13,269 nucleotides of DNA from Candidatus Desantisiibacteriota bacterium. Lineage in GTDB: Bacteria; JACRDZ01. This document shows positions 1 through 6,850 of this stretch, one piece after another. The notes beneath the pieces were generated by a model. The model ran no database searches. It was not told the DNA's origin and saw only the letters and a list, made by a program, of their open reading frames with translations. Where the stretch lies: positions 1 to 13,269 of the forward strand of contig JACQWU010000262.1 in NCBI GenBank assembly GCA_016209155.1. Reading direction: 5' to 3'. How positions within the stretch are numbered: the first letter of the stretch is position 1; every line of letters begins with the position of its first letter. The position numbers were made by a program, and so were the translations under genes.

Positions 1-172
1 AGAATGAACACCCGGTATTGGGAACGGAAAGCTCTATCCATCCATAGACATCGGCAAGGCCAAGTGTCGGATCAAAAGTAAATTCGCCTCCCGAGTTTTC
101 TTTATAGAATGCACTCATTGATCGGTCACCGGTAAATAACACCTCAGAAGCGCCTTCTCTCGTGATTGGCAT
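1..172 (-). CDS. Unrecognised partial reading frame at left edge
   Basis: A minus-strand frame is open from an ATG at 172 to the window edge, giving 57 residues without a stop. The peptide opens [18 protein letters not shown] and later reads [18 protein letters not shown], which has the balanced composition of real protein; I do not recognise the family. No Shine-Dalgarno precedes the ATG, and the frame is open a few codons further upstream into cysK sequence. The true gene therefore probably lost its N-terminal part at the junction with cysK. It could be a gene fragment or a chance frame. Confidence 0.4.
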   Translation of the reverse strand, partial: MPITREGASEVLFTGDRSMSAFYKENSGGEFTFDPTLGLADVYGWIELSVPNTGCSF

Positions 173-1070
173 ACCGCGATTATTGGTAAAATTAAATAAA
201 ATTACTAAAGGTGCTGAAGCAGCAGTACTGGTGAAGCTGGAATCGTTTAATCCGCTTTCAAGTGTTAAAGACCGCATAGGAGTTGCCATGATTGAGGATG
301 CGGAGAAAAAAGGATTAATAACAAAGGAAACAATAATTATTGAACCAACCAGCGGTAATACCGGAGTTGCTCTGGCATTTGTAGCAGCAGCGAGAGGTTA
401 TAAGCTCATTCTGACTATGCCTGATACTATGAGCCTTGAACGCAGACATCTGCTTAAAATTTTTGGGGCTGAACTTGTTTTGACCGAGGGAGCCAGGGGT
501 ATGAAGGGAGCTGTAGAAAAAGCTGAAGAGCTTGTTAAATCAACTCCTAACAGTTTTATGCCGCAGCAGTTTAATAATCCTTCCAATCCGGAGATACATC
601 GCAAGACCACTGCGGAAGAAATATGGAATGATACAGACGGGAAGGTGGATATTCTGGTTTCAGGAGTAGGTACCGGCGGTACGATTACAGGTATTTCAGA
701 AATAATTAAAAAAAGAAAACCGGGATTTAAAGCGATTGCTGTTGAACCTGAGACTTCACCTGTTTTGTCAGGCGGCAATGCAGGGCCGCATAAAATACAG
801 GGAATAGGCGCGGGTTTTATTCCTCAGGTTTTAAATAGAAACATTATTGATGAAATTATCCGTGTTACAAATGAAAATGCGGGTGAAGTTGCACGTCAGC
901 TTGCCAGACAAGAAGGAATCCTTGCGGGAATTTCAAGCGGAGCGGCTTTATGGGCGGCGCTTGAGGTTGCCGGGAGAAAAGAAAACAAAGGTAAGTCTAT
1001 TGTTGTTATTCTTCCGGATACAGGGGAAAGATATCTTACAACCTGGCTTTTTCAAGAGGCTAATACATGA
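162..1070 (+). CDS. cysK: Cysteine synthase (O-acetylserine sulfhydrylase), N-terminus replaced
   Basis: PLP enzyme of the beta-replacement (fold type II) family. It makes cysteine from O-acetylserine and sulfide in the cytosol. Residues count from the GTG at 162: the Schiff-base lysine is K36 in SSVKDR, the phosphate/carboxylate loop TSGNTG is at 63-68, the glycine-rich [10 protein letters not shown] at 168-177, GISSGAA at 256-262 and PDTGERYL at 285-292. The body is complete to the C-terminus. Family members normally start about 8-15 residues earlier and read IGNTPLV before KLNKI; here the text is [13 protein letters not shown], and upstream is unrelated sequence that is open on the other strand. 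The GTG has no visible Shine-Dalgarno, so expression of a functional enzyme is doubtful. The stop overlaps the metX start (ATGA). The product could also be a close paralog such as cystathionine beta-synthase-like; the family is certain, the exact substrate less so. Confidence 0.85.
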   Translation: MIGIPRLLVKLNKITKGAEAAVLVKLESFNPLSSVKDRIGVAMIEDAEKKGLITKETIIIEPTSGNTGVALAFVAAARGYKLILTMPDTMSLERRHLLKIFGAELVLTEGARGMKGAVEKAEELVKSTPNSFMPQQFNNPSNPEIHRKTTAEEIWNDTDGKVDILVSGVGTGGTITGISEIIKKRKPGFKAIAVEPETSPVLSGGNAGPHKIQGIGAGFIPQVLNRNIIDEIIRVTNENAGEVARQLARQEGILAGISSGAALWAALEVAGRKENKGKSIVVILPDTGERYLTTWLFQEANT

Positions 1071-2227
1071 CCAAGGGGAAAGTACCAGTTCAAAATAACA
1101 GTATTGGGCAAGCAGAGACACAATATTTCAGTTTTGATGAGTTACTGCTGGAAAATGGGGAAAAGTTCGGGCCTGTGACGCTTGCTTATGAAACATATGG
1201 TATTTTGAATGATGATAAATCAAATAGCATTTTAATTTTGCATGCTCTTTCAGGTGATGCTCATGCGGCAGGTTTTCATAAAGGGGAGATAAGTCCGGGC
1301 TGGTGGGATTCTATGATCGGCCCGGGGAAAGCTTTTGATACTGACAAATATTATATTATTTGTTCCAATATTTTAGGCGGATGCAGGGGGTCAACAGGTC
1401 CTTCAAGTATTAATCCTAAAACAAATAAGCCTTATGCACTTGATTTTCCTATTATTACAATAGGGGATATGGTTAATGCTCAAAAACATCTTATTGATTA
1501 TCTCGGTATTGAAAAATTATTAACTGTGGTAGGCGGATCACTTGGTGGAATGCAGGCTTTAGCATGGCTGATTAAGTATCCAAAACGGATCAAAAGTGCA
1601 ATACCTATTGCTACGGCAGTGAGGCATTCTCCACAGCAGATAGCATTTAATGAAGTGGGCAGGCAGGCTATTATGGCTGATACTCATTGGAAATCAGGAA
1701 ATTATTATGAAGGGCCAATACCGTCCAGAGGTCTTGCGCTCGCCAGGATGATTGGACATATAACATATATGAGCGATACATCTATGGCCAAAAAATTCGG
1801 ACGGCAGAAAAACAGTAATGTGGAGGATACAAAATTTACGGCTGACTTTAAAGTTGAAGGGTATTTACATTACAGGGGAGACAATTTTGTAAAAAGATTT
1901 GATGCAAATTCATATCTTTATATTACTAAGGCTATGGATAATTTTGATGCTTCAGGAGGCAGAATGCTGGAGGATGTTCTAAGAGGATTAGAGGTGAAAG
2001 TTTTAGTTATTGCTTTTAAATCCGATTGGTTATATCCTGCATATCAGTCAAAGGAAATTGTTAAGGCATGCAAGTTATCAGGGATAGAAGCAACTTACTG
2101 CGAGGTGGATTCAACATACGGGCATGATGCTTTTCTCCTTGAAATAGCGGAAGAGACACATTTAGTTATGCATTTTTTGAAAAAAGTATTTCACAATTAC
2201 GAGGTAACAGGTATATATGAAATATGA
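1067..2227 (+). CDS. metX: Homoserine O-acetyltransferase
   Basis: Alpha/beta-hydrolase-fold acyltransferase that activates homoserine (usually with acetyl-CoA) for methionine synthesis in the cytosol. At 386 residues it is normal length. Visible family marks are [11 protein letters not shown] (35-45), [14 protein letters not shown] (56-69), the oxyanion region [14 protein letters not shown] (101-114), and the nucleophile elbow GGSLGGMQ with Ser158. The probable remainder of the triad is Asp320 (FKSDWLYP) and His353 (YGHDAFLLE). The ATG overlaps the cysK stop by four bases and is preceded by AAGAGG, so translation is coupled. The 3' end overlaps metW by 11 bases. Whether acetyl- or succinyl-CoA is used cannot be read safely from the sequence; acetyl is the family default. 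Confidence 0.95.
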   Translation: MTKGKVPVQNNSIGQAETQYFSFDELLLENGEKFGPVTLAYETYGILNDDKSNSILILHALSGDAHAAGFHKGEISPGWWDSMIGPGKAFDTDKYYIICSNILGGCRGSTGPSSINPKTNKPYALDFPIITIGDMVNAQKHLIDYLGIEKLLTVVGGSLGGMQALAWLIKYPKRIKSAIPIATAVRHSPQQIAFNEVGRQAIMADTHWKSGNYYEGPIPSRGLALARMIGHITYMSDTSMAKKFGRQKNSNVEDTKFTADFKVEGYLHYRGDNFVKRFDANSYLYITKAMDNFDASGGRMLEDVLRGLEVKVLVIAFKSDWLYPAYQSKEIVKACKLSGIEATYCEVDSTYGHDAFLLEIAEETHLVMHFLKKVFHNYEVTGIYEI

Positions 2228-2810
2228 AGATATAAGACTTGATCATCAAATAATAATAGAATTGGCAAAACCAAATTCGACTGTTCTTGATCTTGGATGC
2301 GGAACAGGGGAGCTTTTATATGTTTTGATTAAAGAAAAAAATGCGCGCTGTCAGGGTATTGAGATAGATGAACAGGCAATATATAAGTGTGTTGCTAAAG
2401 GATTAACTGTTTTCCACGGAGATATTGATACAGGGCTTGCTGAATATAAAGATAAGTCATTTGATTATGTAATATTAAATCAAAGCCTTCAGCAGGTTCA
2501 GCATATAGATGCGGTTGTAAAAGATGCTCTTCGTGTCGGGAAAAAGGTTATTGTGGGGTTCCCGAATTTTGCTTATTACAGGGCAAGATTTCAGATATTT
2601 TTTAAAGGAAAGACTCCTGTAACAGATTCCCTGCCTTACGAATGGTACTCATCTCCCAATCTTCATTTTTTAAGTATCTTTGATTTTATCACTTATTGCC
2701 GCGTGAATAAAATAAATATTGAGGAGAGTATGTTTATAAGTGAAAAAAAACGTGTGACTCTACTGCCAAATTTACTTGCACAGGTGGGTATATTTGTGAT
2801 ATCAGTATAG
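2217..2810 (+). CDS. metW: Methionine biosynthesis protein MetW
   Basis: Class I SAM-dependent methyltransferase-fold protein of the MetW family, 197 residues. It is the usual partner of MetX and is thought to be needed for full homoserine acetyltransferase activity; its own methyl acceptor is not established. The SAM-binding motif I, VLDLGCGTGELL, is at residues 23-34, an acidic strand-2 end (GIEIDE) follows at about 46-51, and motif IV is seen as FDYVILNQSLQQVQ. The family-typical tail FPNFAYYRARFQIFFKG and the LPYEWY.SPNLHFLSI.DF segment are present. The start lies inside metX, 11 bases before its stop, so the pair is translationally coupled. Nothing looks damaged. Confidence 0.93.
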   Translation: MKYEDIRLDHQIIIELAKPNSTVLDLGCGTGELLYVLIKEKNARCQGIEIDEQAIYKCVAKGLTVFHGDIDTGLAEYKDKSFDYVILNQSLQQVQHIDAVVKDALRVGKKVIVGFPNFAYYRARFQIFFKGKTPVTDSLPYEWYSSPNLHFLSIFDFITYCRVNKINIEESMFISEKKRVTLLPNLLAQVGIFVISV

Positions 2811-2853
2811 CTTAGACTGAAGGCCGACTGGGATGAGAGATGTCTTTGACGAT

Positions 2854-2914
2854 GGACGAAGGACGACCATTCGCTTCGCTCATTAGGACGAGGGACGAAT
2901 TTGATGAGGGACGA
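2854..2914. repeat. GGACGA short-word cluster
   Basis: Five copies of GGACGA lie at 2854, 2861, 2886, 2893 and 2909. The first four form two pairs with a 7-bp period (GGACGA-a-GGACGA and GGACGA-g-GGACGA). Between the pairs is CATTCGCTTCGCTCATTAG, which contains a GCGAAGCGAATG-type complement. No reading frame explains the spacing. It looks like a low-complexity intergenic repeat rather than a regulator array; function is unknown. Confidence 0.6.
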
Positions 2915-2941
2915 AAAAATAAAAAACTGATTGAAATGGGA

Positions 2942-2971
2942 TTGATATGCGCATTAAGTTATGGTTATAAT
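2942..2971 (+). promoter_or_regulatory. Possible sigma70 promoter upstream of cysE
   Basis: TTGATA (2942-2947), an 18-bp spacer and a perfect TATAAT (2966-2971). It points towards cysE, but a hairpin with a T-tract lies between it and the gene at 3024-3060, so a transcript would have to pass a terminator-like structure. This is a sequence match only, in A+T-rich DNA. Confidence 0.35.
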
Positions 2972-2981
2972 ATCCTTCAAC

Positions 2982-3019
2982 CTTCAGACTAAATACCTAT
3001 TTAGGTGAATAGACTGAAG
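2982..3019. repeat. Imperfect 38-bp dyad
   Basis: CTTCAG (2982-2987) and CTGAAG (3014-3019) bound an imperfect palindrome whose inner ACCTA and TAGGT segments also pair. AGACTGAAG occurs at 3011-3019 and again at 2814-2822 just after metW, so the word is repeated around this gap. It abuts the GTAG-footed palindromes directly. It may be another mobile palindrome or an operator; nothing decides which. Confidence 0.4.
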
Positions 3020-3090
3020 TAGGGCAAGGCTTTAGCCTTGCTTTTTATTGTTTTTTATTGCTTTTCAGCAAGCCTTAAGGCTTGCCCTAC
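3019..3090. repeat. BIME-like pair of GTAG-footed REP palindromes
   Basis: Two hairpin units face each other. The left reads GTAGG then GCAAGGC-TTTA-GCCTTGC (stem 3024-3041). The right reads GCAAGCCTTAAGGCTTGC (3068-3085, an 18-bp perfect palindrome) followed by CCTAC, which is GTAGG on the other strand. A GTAG or GTGG tetranucleotide at the foot of a hairpin is the hallmark of REP sequences handled by REP-associated tyrosine transposases (RAYT, IS200/IS605-related), and two inverted REPs make a BIME. Related units recur at 9798-9888. No transposase is in the window. Confidence 0.65.
3024..3060 (+). terminator. Intrinsic-terminator-like hairpin after metW
   Basis: The left REP hairpin (7-bp stem GCAAGGC/GCCTTGC, loop TTTA) is followed directly by TTTTTATTGTTTTTTATTG on the plus strand. 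This has the form of a Rho-independent terminator and would end the cysK-metX-metW transcript before cysE. It is about 215 bp after the metW stop. Confidence 0.55.
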
Positions 3091-3134
3091 ATGAATAAAC
3101 AATAAATATTTTAAAATATAATTAAGGAATAATA

Positions 3135-3702
3135 ATGTTTAGTAGAATAAAAGAAGATATTCAATCAATATTTGAAAAAGATCCTGCAGCGAGAAATATT
3201 GTGGAGGTTCTTTTTTGTTATCCGGGGCTGCATGCTATATGGTTTCACAGGATAACGCATTTTTTATATAATCATGAATATTTTACAATTGCCAGAATGA
3301 TTTCTCATATTGCCCGTTTTTTGACAGGAATAGAAATTCACCCCGACATTGGGGAAAAATGTGGTAGTCGGATCAAATGCATGTATCCTTGGTGCAATTA
3401 CTATCGGGGATAATGTTAAAATCGGTTCGAATTCAGTGGTTATCAAACCTGTTCCGGCTAATGCGACAATTGTCGGTGTTCCGGGAAGAATTATTGAAAG
3501 TCTAAAAGCGCATCCGCTGGATCTGGATCATGGAGTTTTACCTGATCCGGTTGCGGATGTTTTTAAAATAATAATAAAAACTCAGGAAGAAATGGCAGGC
3601 AGAATTAAACAACTGGAAAAAGAACACAATATTTTTTCTCCGGATATATTGGTTGATTACAAAAAGAAAACACATGTCTGGACAGACGGGGGCGGGATTT
3701 AA
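3135..3702 (+). pseudogene. cysE: Serine O-acetyltransferase, catalytic segment deleted and frameshifted
   Basis: An intact enzyme of this family would acetylate serine to O-acetylserine, the substrate of CysK. The ATG at 3135 has AAGGA six bases upstream. The first part ([20 protein letters not shown] through [10 protein letters not shown]) is the normal N-terminal helical region leading to the start of the left-handed beta-helix. The text then jumps to [20 protein letters not shown], the late beta-helix, and on to VGVPGR and a normal tail ending TDGGGI. Roughly 45 residues normally lie between these points, including the family's HGMGVVIGET stretch with the catalytic histidine. The gap falls at HP, which occurs on both sides of the missing segment in relatives, suggesting deletion at a short repeat. 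In addition, GGGG at 3351-3354 holds one base too many: the first frame continues out of register to a stop at 3411-3413, while removing one G restores the family frame. Two lesions make it non-functional as O-acetylserine producer. Confidence 0.88.
3691..3702 (+). repeat. 12-bp direct repeat, left copy
   Basis: GGCGGGATTTAA, which here encodes the last codons and stop of the cysE tail. An exact copy lies at 5560-5571, and a third at 7962-7973 in the uninterrupted right-hand duplicate. The segment 3703-5571 is therefore extra relative to that duplicate. Confidence 0.8.
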
Positions 3703-3727
3703 GAGCGAACACAACAAGCATTGCCAG

Positions 3728-3800
3728 CATAAGTGTATGCATCCAGACCACATATCATAACCATTACTCTGGGTACGGTACGATCTTCCCCGTCTACGTT
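3728..3800 (-). pseudogene. Decayed C-terminal fragment of a choice-of-anchor protein
   Basis: Read on the minus strand, the stretch gives DGEDR followed, after an indel, by GYDMWSG. It aligns at the DNA level with 6530-6582, where the same signature is intact (DIDGEDRPNGTGYDMGSDEY). Shared strings include CATATCATAACCA and ACGATCTTC.CCGTCTA. It is only about 25 codons, frameshifted and with no start, so it is a relic of the same secreted beta-helix family found at 6.5-6.8 kb. Confidence 0.55.
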
Positions 3801-3827
3801 TAGCACCATCGTAGTCCTTTTGAAAAC

Positions 3828-5261
3828 CTATTTTTGCTGGCTTTTATAAAATTGTCTTCCTGTCACTCCTGAATTTAAATCATATACCATATTTTTTTTA
3901 ATATGACTTGTTTCATATATCATTAAGGTGTCATAAATTCTTAATTTATATTCATAGTTAATTGTAGTATCTAAGCCTGTATATAGAATTCTATATTTAC
4001 CGGCCGGTATTCCATAAAAAGCATAGCTCAAATTTTTGTCAGGTATTGAAATAATTTTTGTTGCATTATTTGATGACCACAATTCAACTGTACTATTGAT
4101 TAGCTTTAGTCTTTTATTTGAATCATTTCCTGTTTTATCTATTAGTGCACCGTATAAACTTGGTTTTTTTTGAGATTCTTTTACAAATATTTTAATTCCC
4201 TTAACTTTTTCAGCATTTTTTATTTTGATTGGCTGGTCATCTAAATAAAAGTGCCCTCTAAATGAAATTGCCAGCCGCCATGAATCATAATCTTCTAATT
4301 TTTCATAAGTGAATTTAGTTTTATTTAATATCCGGTAATTAAAATCCCCGCTTATATATTGCCCTTTTTCTTTATACGGGATTACAAAAAAATCATTTAA
4401 TAACGTCTTGCCATCTATGTCATAAACTGTTCCTTCAATACTGCCCAGCCTATTAATTTTAAAATTTACATCAACAAAATCATGACCTTTTAAATCTAAG
4501 TTTTTATCCCTTTCTCCTTGGGCATAATTAAAAATAATATCATTTTTATCCCATAAGGATAGCTTATAGTTTCCTGATGGAGCATTTTTAATAAAATATT
4601 CTCCGTTTTTATTTGTTACTGCCTCACATTTTCTTAGTTTATATGTATTTACCCCTTTTAAATTAGTTAAAATAACAGTGATACCTTCAATCCCTTGATT
4701 TGTTTTTTCATCATAAACCCTACCGGAAATATTGCAATTGCCAAAATCTATTTTGTTTTTAAAAGTTAACGGGAATGTTGGTTCTCTATTATCAATAATG
4801 GATTTAATATCTTCTATACACTCTTTTAAGGGGACATAAATTTGATCATGATAATAATCATCATCCTTTTCATACCACTCAACAAAACCATTTGTTATAG
4901 GCCTCGAACAGTTTTCATAATTAATACCTATAAGATGGCCACTGTCATATTGTAAAAAAACTATAGCTTCACCGGGTTTGAAATTACATTGTCCGCAAAT
5001 ATATGTCTCTTCTCCGTATAAAAAAATATCTTTAGGCAGTTTCCCTTTGAGTACTTCCTTTACTTCAGCAGTTGATTTTTCTAAATAATAAACGTGGTTT
5101 ACTTTATTCCCCTTCCATTTGGTATTCTCAACTTTATTAATTTTTATGATTGCAATAATGTCTGAAAATCTGATCAGATCCTTTTTTTGACAATACGAAA
5201 AGGATGCATATCCTTGATTAGCTAAAATTAAAATAAATAAAAGAATATATTTGCTTTTCAT
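3828..5261 (-). CDS. Secreted TIMP/NTR-like protein with carboxypeptidase-regulatory-like domains
   Basis: 477 residues. Signal peptide 1-19 (KYILLFILILANQGYA, likely cut before S20), so the product is exported. Residues 20 to about 135 resemble a bacterial TIMP-like/netrin (NTR) module: a cysteine close to the mature N-terminus (C24), a strand pattern with AEVKEVLKG, a C89-x2-C92 pair, C118 and the closing GEAIVFLQ segment. A carboxypeptidase-regulatory-like beta-sandwich follows at about 177-237 (ISGRVYDEKTNQGIEGITV, then NKNGEYFIKNAPSGNYKLSL). Two weaker repeats of this type start near 274 (SIEGTVYDIDGK) and 374 (SLYGALIDKTGN). The start is supported by AGGAGTG seven bases ahead of the ATG. 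The partner or substrate is unknown. It lies alone in the inserted segment and is codirectional with the rest of the patchwork. Domain assignment comes from pattern memory and needs a profile search. Confidence 0.7.
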   Translation of the reverse strand: MKSKYILLFILILANQGYASFSYCQKKDLIRFSDIIAIIKINKVENTKWKGNKVNHVYYLEKSTAEVKEVLKGKLPKDIFLYGEETYICGQCNFKPGEAIVFLQYDSGHLIGINYENCSRPITNGFVEWYEKDDDYYHDQIYVPLKECIEDIKSIIDNREPTFPLTFKNKIDFGNCNISGRVYDEKTNQGIEGITVILTNLKGVNTYKLRKCEAVTNKNGEYFIKNAPSGNYKLSLWDKNDIIFNYAQGERDKNLDLKGHDFVDVNFKINRLGSIEGTVYDIDGKTLLNDFFVIPYKEKGQYISGDFNYRILNKTKFTYEKLEDYDSWRLAISFRGHFYLDDQPIKIKNAEKVKGIKIFVKESQKKPSLYGALIDKTGNDSNKRLKLINSTVELWSSNNATKIISIPDKNLSYAFYGIPAGKYRILYTGLDTTINYEYKLRIYDTLMIYETSHIKKNMVYDLNSGVTGRQFYKSQQK

Positions 5262-5288
5262 TTTTCACTCCTTTTTTTCTATAATATA

Positions 5289-5317
5289 ATACTATATCCT
5301 CCCAAATTTTATTCCAA
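5289..5317 (-). promoter_or_regulatory. Possible promoter for the TIMP-like gene
   Basis: On the minus strand: TTGGAA (5312-5317), a 17-bp spacer and TAGTAT (5289-5294), ending 27 bp before the ATG. This is a moderate match to sigma70 elements in A+T-rich DNA. Confidence 0.35.
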
Positions 5318-5339
5318 GTGCAGTAAAAACCGCGCACCG

Positions 5340-5525
5340 TCATTTTTTTTTCATAAAAGGAAGACACCGTTCGATCAACTGACCGGTGTGATAAATTTCA
5401 TCCAGTAAAAACCGTTTAAAATTCAGCACGGTTTTATAATCAATGTTATGCTCTGATATTACGTGAAGTATCGGTATTAACCTTATCATCATTGGATGAT
5501 TCACGACGGAGGTTATAATGTTTTT
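5340..5525 (-). pseudogene. Short unrecognised frame, possible C-terminal gene remnant
   Basis: A minus-strand frame of 61 codons ends at 5340. It contains NHPMMIRLIPILHVISEHNI and then YKTVLNFKRFLLDEIYHTG, an amphipathic helical pattern with normal protein composition. There is no plausible start with a Shine-Dalgarno, and an in-frame stop sits just upstream (5526-5528). I read it as the tail of a decayed gene of unknown family. A 12-bp direct repeat (CAGTAAAAACCG) occurs inside it at 5403-5414 and just after it at 5321-5332, hinting at local rearrangement. This covers most of the gap between the TIMP-like and ankyrin genes. Confidence 0.35.
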
Positions 5526-5559
5526 TTACAAAGTTATCGAATCAAACTCATGTGTACCT

Positions 5560-5571
5560 GGCGGGATTTAA
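5560..5571 (+). repeat. 12-bp direct repeat, right copy
   Basis: GGCGGGATTTAA, identical to 3691-3702. The sequence just right of it (TTTTAT, then CGTAATCCCCTGAG) is the ankyrin 3' end, as at 7979-7998 in the uninterrupted duplicate. Confidence 0.8.
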
Positions 5572-5580
5572 TAATCAGTT

Positions 5581-5820
5581 TTATATCGTAATCCCCTGAG
5601 ATTCAAAATATTTTACAATAGCCGGTTTTCGTTCCTTTTTGGCTTTTTGATAGGGTGTTAAACCATCTTTACCATGTATATCTGCTTTAGCGCCATGCTC
5701 AAGTAAAATTTTTACAGCGTCTAAATTATTTGCCCAAACCGCATCATGCAACGGTGTATAACCGTTTTGCGGGCCCACAGCATTTACATTAAAATTGTGC
5801 TCAATAAGTAATGTGAGGAT
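5581..5820 (-). pseudogene. Truncated ankyrin-repeat gene, left copy
   Basis: This is a 3'-terminal duplicate of the ankyrin gene at 7982-8371. The open frame begins after a stop at 5821-5823 and reads LLIEHNFNVNAVGPQNGY, then TPLHDAVWANNLDAVKILLE, ending QGITI. It holds about two and a half ankyrin repeats of the four in the intact copy. Similarity to the right copy stops abruptly at 5813, where the sequence changes to the 3' flank of the lipoprotein gene. There is no real start codon; the GTG at 5778 lies inside a repeat. DNA identity with the other copy is roughly 92 percent by eye. Confidence 0.8.
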
Positions 5821-5835
5821 TTATATATTATACTC

Positions 5836-6384
5836 TTACCAAACATATACAACATTTTTAATTCCTGTTTGGCTGGCACAATTTTTACATGGATACAGTT
5901 TTGTGATCGTTTTAGTCATATCTGAATTATTATATTCATATTTTCCAGTTCCCATTTGCTCAGCTTCAAAGGTGTTTACCATGACCGGTTGAAACCATTT
6001 TGTTATTATATTGCCTTCCTCATCTAAACATAAATACATAGGATTTAATGGATCTCCGTTTGAATTATAATTTGTTGTATGAATTATTTTATTAGATTTA
6101 ATATCAATTGTTTCCATTGAAACAATATTTCCATCGATATACTTAAACACGTTTTTTGCTATAAGCTCCCCTTTTATATTTTTTAAGCTGCGAAACACAG
6201 GCTGTCCAAAAGAATCATAAGCTATAATTTCCGTTATAAACTGATCCTTAACTTTTTTTTCTTTGCTAATATTTTTTTCATCTAAAACCGGTTTTGATTT
6301 TTTATTTAATTCTTCATGGTGTTTGCTGCATGAAAAGTTTATGATTGTTAAACTTACAATTATTAAAAAATATGATATTTTCAA
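5836..6384 (-). CDS. Small putative lipoprotein with YD/MORN-like strands
   Basis: I choose the TTG at 6384 as start: AGGGAG lies nine bases upstream and it gives a clean signal peptide (KISYFLIIVSLTIINFSC) with Cys19 as the likely lipidated residue. The longer ATG start at 6420 would place polar residues and the Shine-Dalgarno inside the coding region. The mature part starts with a lysine-rich linker and continues with short repeats of the type YDSFGQPV, NVFKYIDGNIV and NYNSNGDPL, reminiscent of YD-type or MORN-like strand repeats, then a C-x2-C pair (PCKNC) near the end. 182 residues. The lipobox is imperfect (NFSC). Family not recognised; a cell-envelope location is inferred. Confidence 0.6.
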   Translation of the reverse strand: MKISYFLIIVSLTIINFSCSKHHEELNKKSKPVLDEKNISKEKKVKDQFITEIIAYDSFGQPVFRSLKNIKGELIAKNVFKYIDGNIVSMETIDIKSNKIIHTTNYNSNGDPLNPMYLCLDEEGNIITKWFQPVMVNTFEAEQMGTGKYEYNNSDMTKTITKLYPCKNCASQTGIKNVVYVW

Positions 6385-6431
6385 TTCTAATTCTCCCTGA
6401 CAATTTAGTGTCAATGCCATTGTGGGTGGAG

Positions 6432-6465
6432 GGGGTTTGGGTGGGACATATGATCCCCAAACCCC
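6432..6465. repeat. Hairpin in front of the lipoprotein gene
   Basis: GGGGTTTGGG (6432-6441) pairs perfectly with CCCAAACCCC (6456-6465) across a 14-base loop. It sits between the choice-of-anchor fragment and the lipoprotein gene. On the minus strand no T-tract follows, so it is not a typical intrinsic terminator there. On the plus strand the right arm is followed by T/A-rich DNA, but no plus-strand gene precedes it. Confidence 0.5.
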
Positions 6466-6506
6466 TACTATAATTATTTTAATTTAAATTTTTCTTTTTG
6501 CTTTCG

Positions 6507-6530
6507 TTCCGCCTTACTCAATAGGCGGAA
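6507..6530. repeat. 8-bp-stem hairpin at the end of the choice-of-anchor fragment
   Basis: TTCCGCCT (6507-6514) pairs with AGGCGGAA (6523-6530) around an 8-base loop that contains the stop codon of the minus-strand fragment. It lacks a T-run on the minus strand, so a terminator role is uncertain. Confidence 0.45.
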
Positions 6531-6850
6531 GTGTACTCATCAGATCCCATATCATAACCAGTACCATTGGGACGATCTTCACCGTCTATATCATCAGATG
6601 GAGCGCCTGCATCAGTACCCTGATCAATGCAGGGTGAGTTTGAATTTAGATGATAGTCTCCTAACGCAGTTGGAGCTTCAGAAGCTGGTTGCGGGTCTAC
6701 AAAATAAATATTTGCAAAATCTTCATTTTCATTTCCTGCCCACCCTCCCTCAACATTAGAGTAGTTAACAGTAATGAAACCCCGATAGCCTCTATAGATC
6801 CCGGACTGCAAAGCATATGTAATAAGTAGACAATTTTTAGGGTAAAAGTA
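6518..6850 (-). pseudogene. C-terminal fragment of a choice-of-anchor / parallel beta-helix protein
   Basis: The frame carries the ending typical of secreted parallel beta-helix proteins with a choice-of-anchor tail: ITVNYSNVEGGWAGN, then IYFVDP, GDYHLNSNSPCIDQGT and DIDGEDRPNGTGYDMGSDEY. Members of the family are usually several hundred residues with a signal peptide; only about 100 residues remain. The apparent N-terminus (MYFYPKNCLL) is out-of-family sequence at the boundary with the toxin gene, and there is no export signal. I therefore read it as a stranded 3' end. A second, more decayed copy of the same signature lies at 3728-3800. Confidence 0.75.

Larger units (their letters stand above)
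3703..5571. mobile_element. 1,869-bp insertion between cysE tail and ankyrin gene
   Basis: Comparison with 7801-8214 shows the cysE tail running straight through GGCGGGATTTAA into the ankyrin 3' end. In the left copy the same join is broken by 1,869 bp, with GGCGGGATTTAA on both sides. The insert carries a choice-of-anchor remnant, the TIMP-like gene and a short decayed frame. I see no transposase, no integrase and no convincing terminal inverted repeat: the ends read GAGCGAACACAAC and, reverse-complemented, AGGTACACATGAG. The insertion is supported by the sequence; the mechanism is not. Confidence 0.55.

Noticed and set aside
398-778. Minus-strand frame inside cysK
   Set aside because: It is a shadow of the strongly conserved cysK frame, with no ribosome site.
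3019-3090. CRISPR repeats
   Set aside because: The units are palindromes in inverted orientation, not regularly spaced direct repeats with unique spacers.
6385-6420. Longer N-terminus for the lipoprotein from the ATG at 6420
   Set aside because: It would put the ribosome site inside the gene and twelve polar residues before the signal peptide; the TTG at 6384 fits better.
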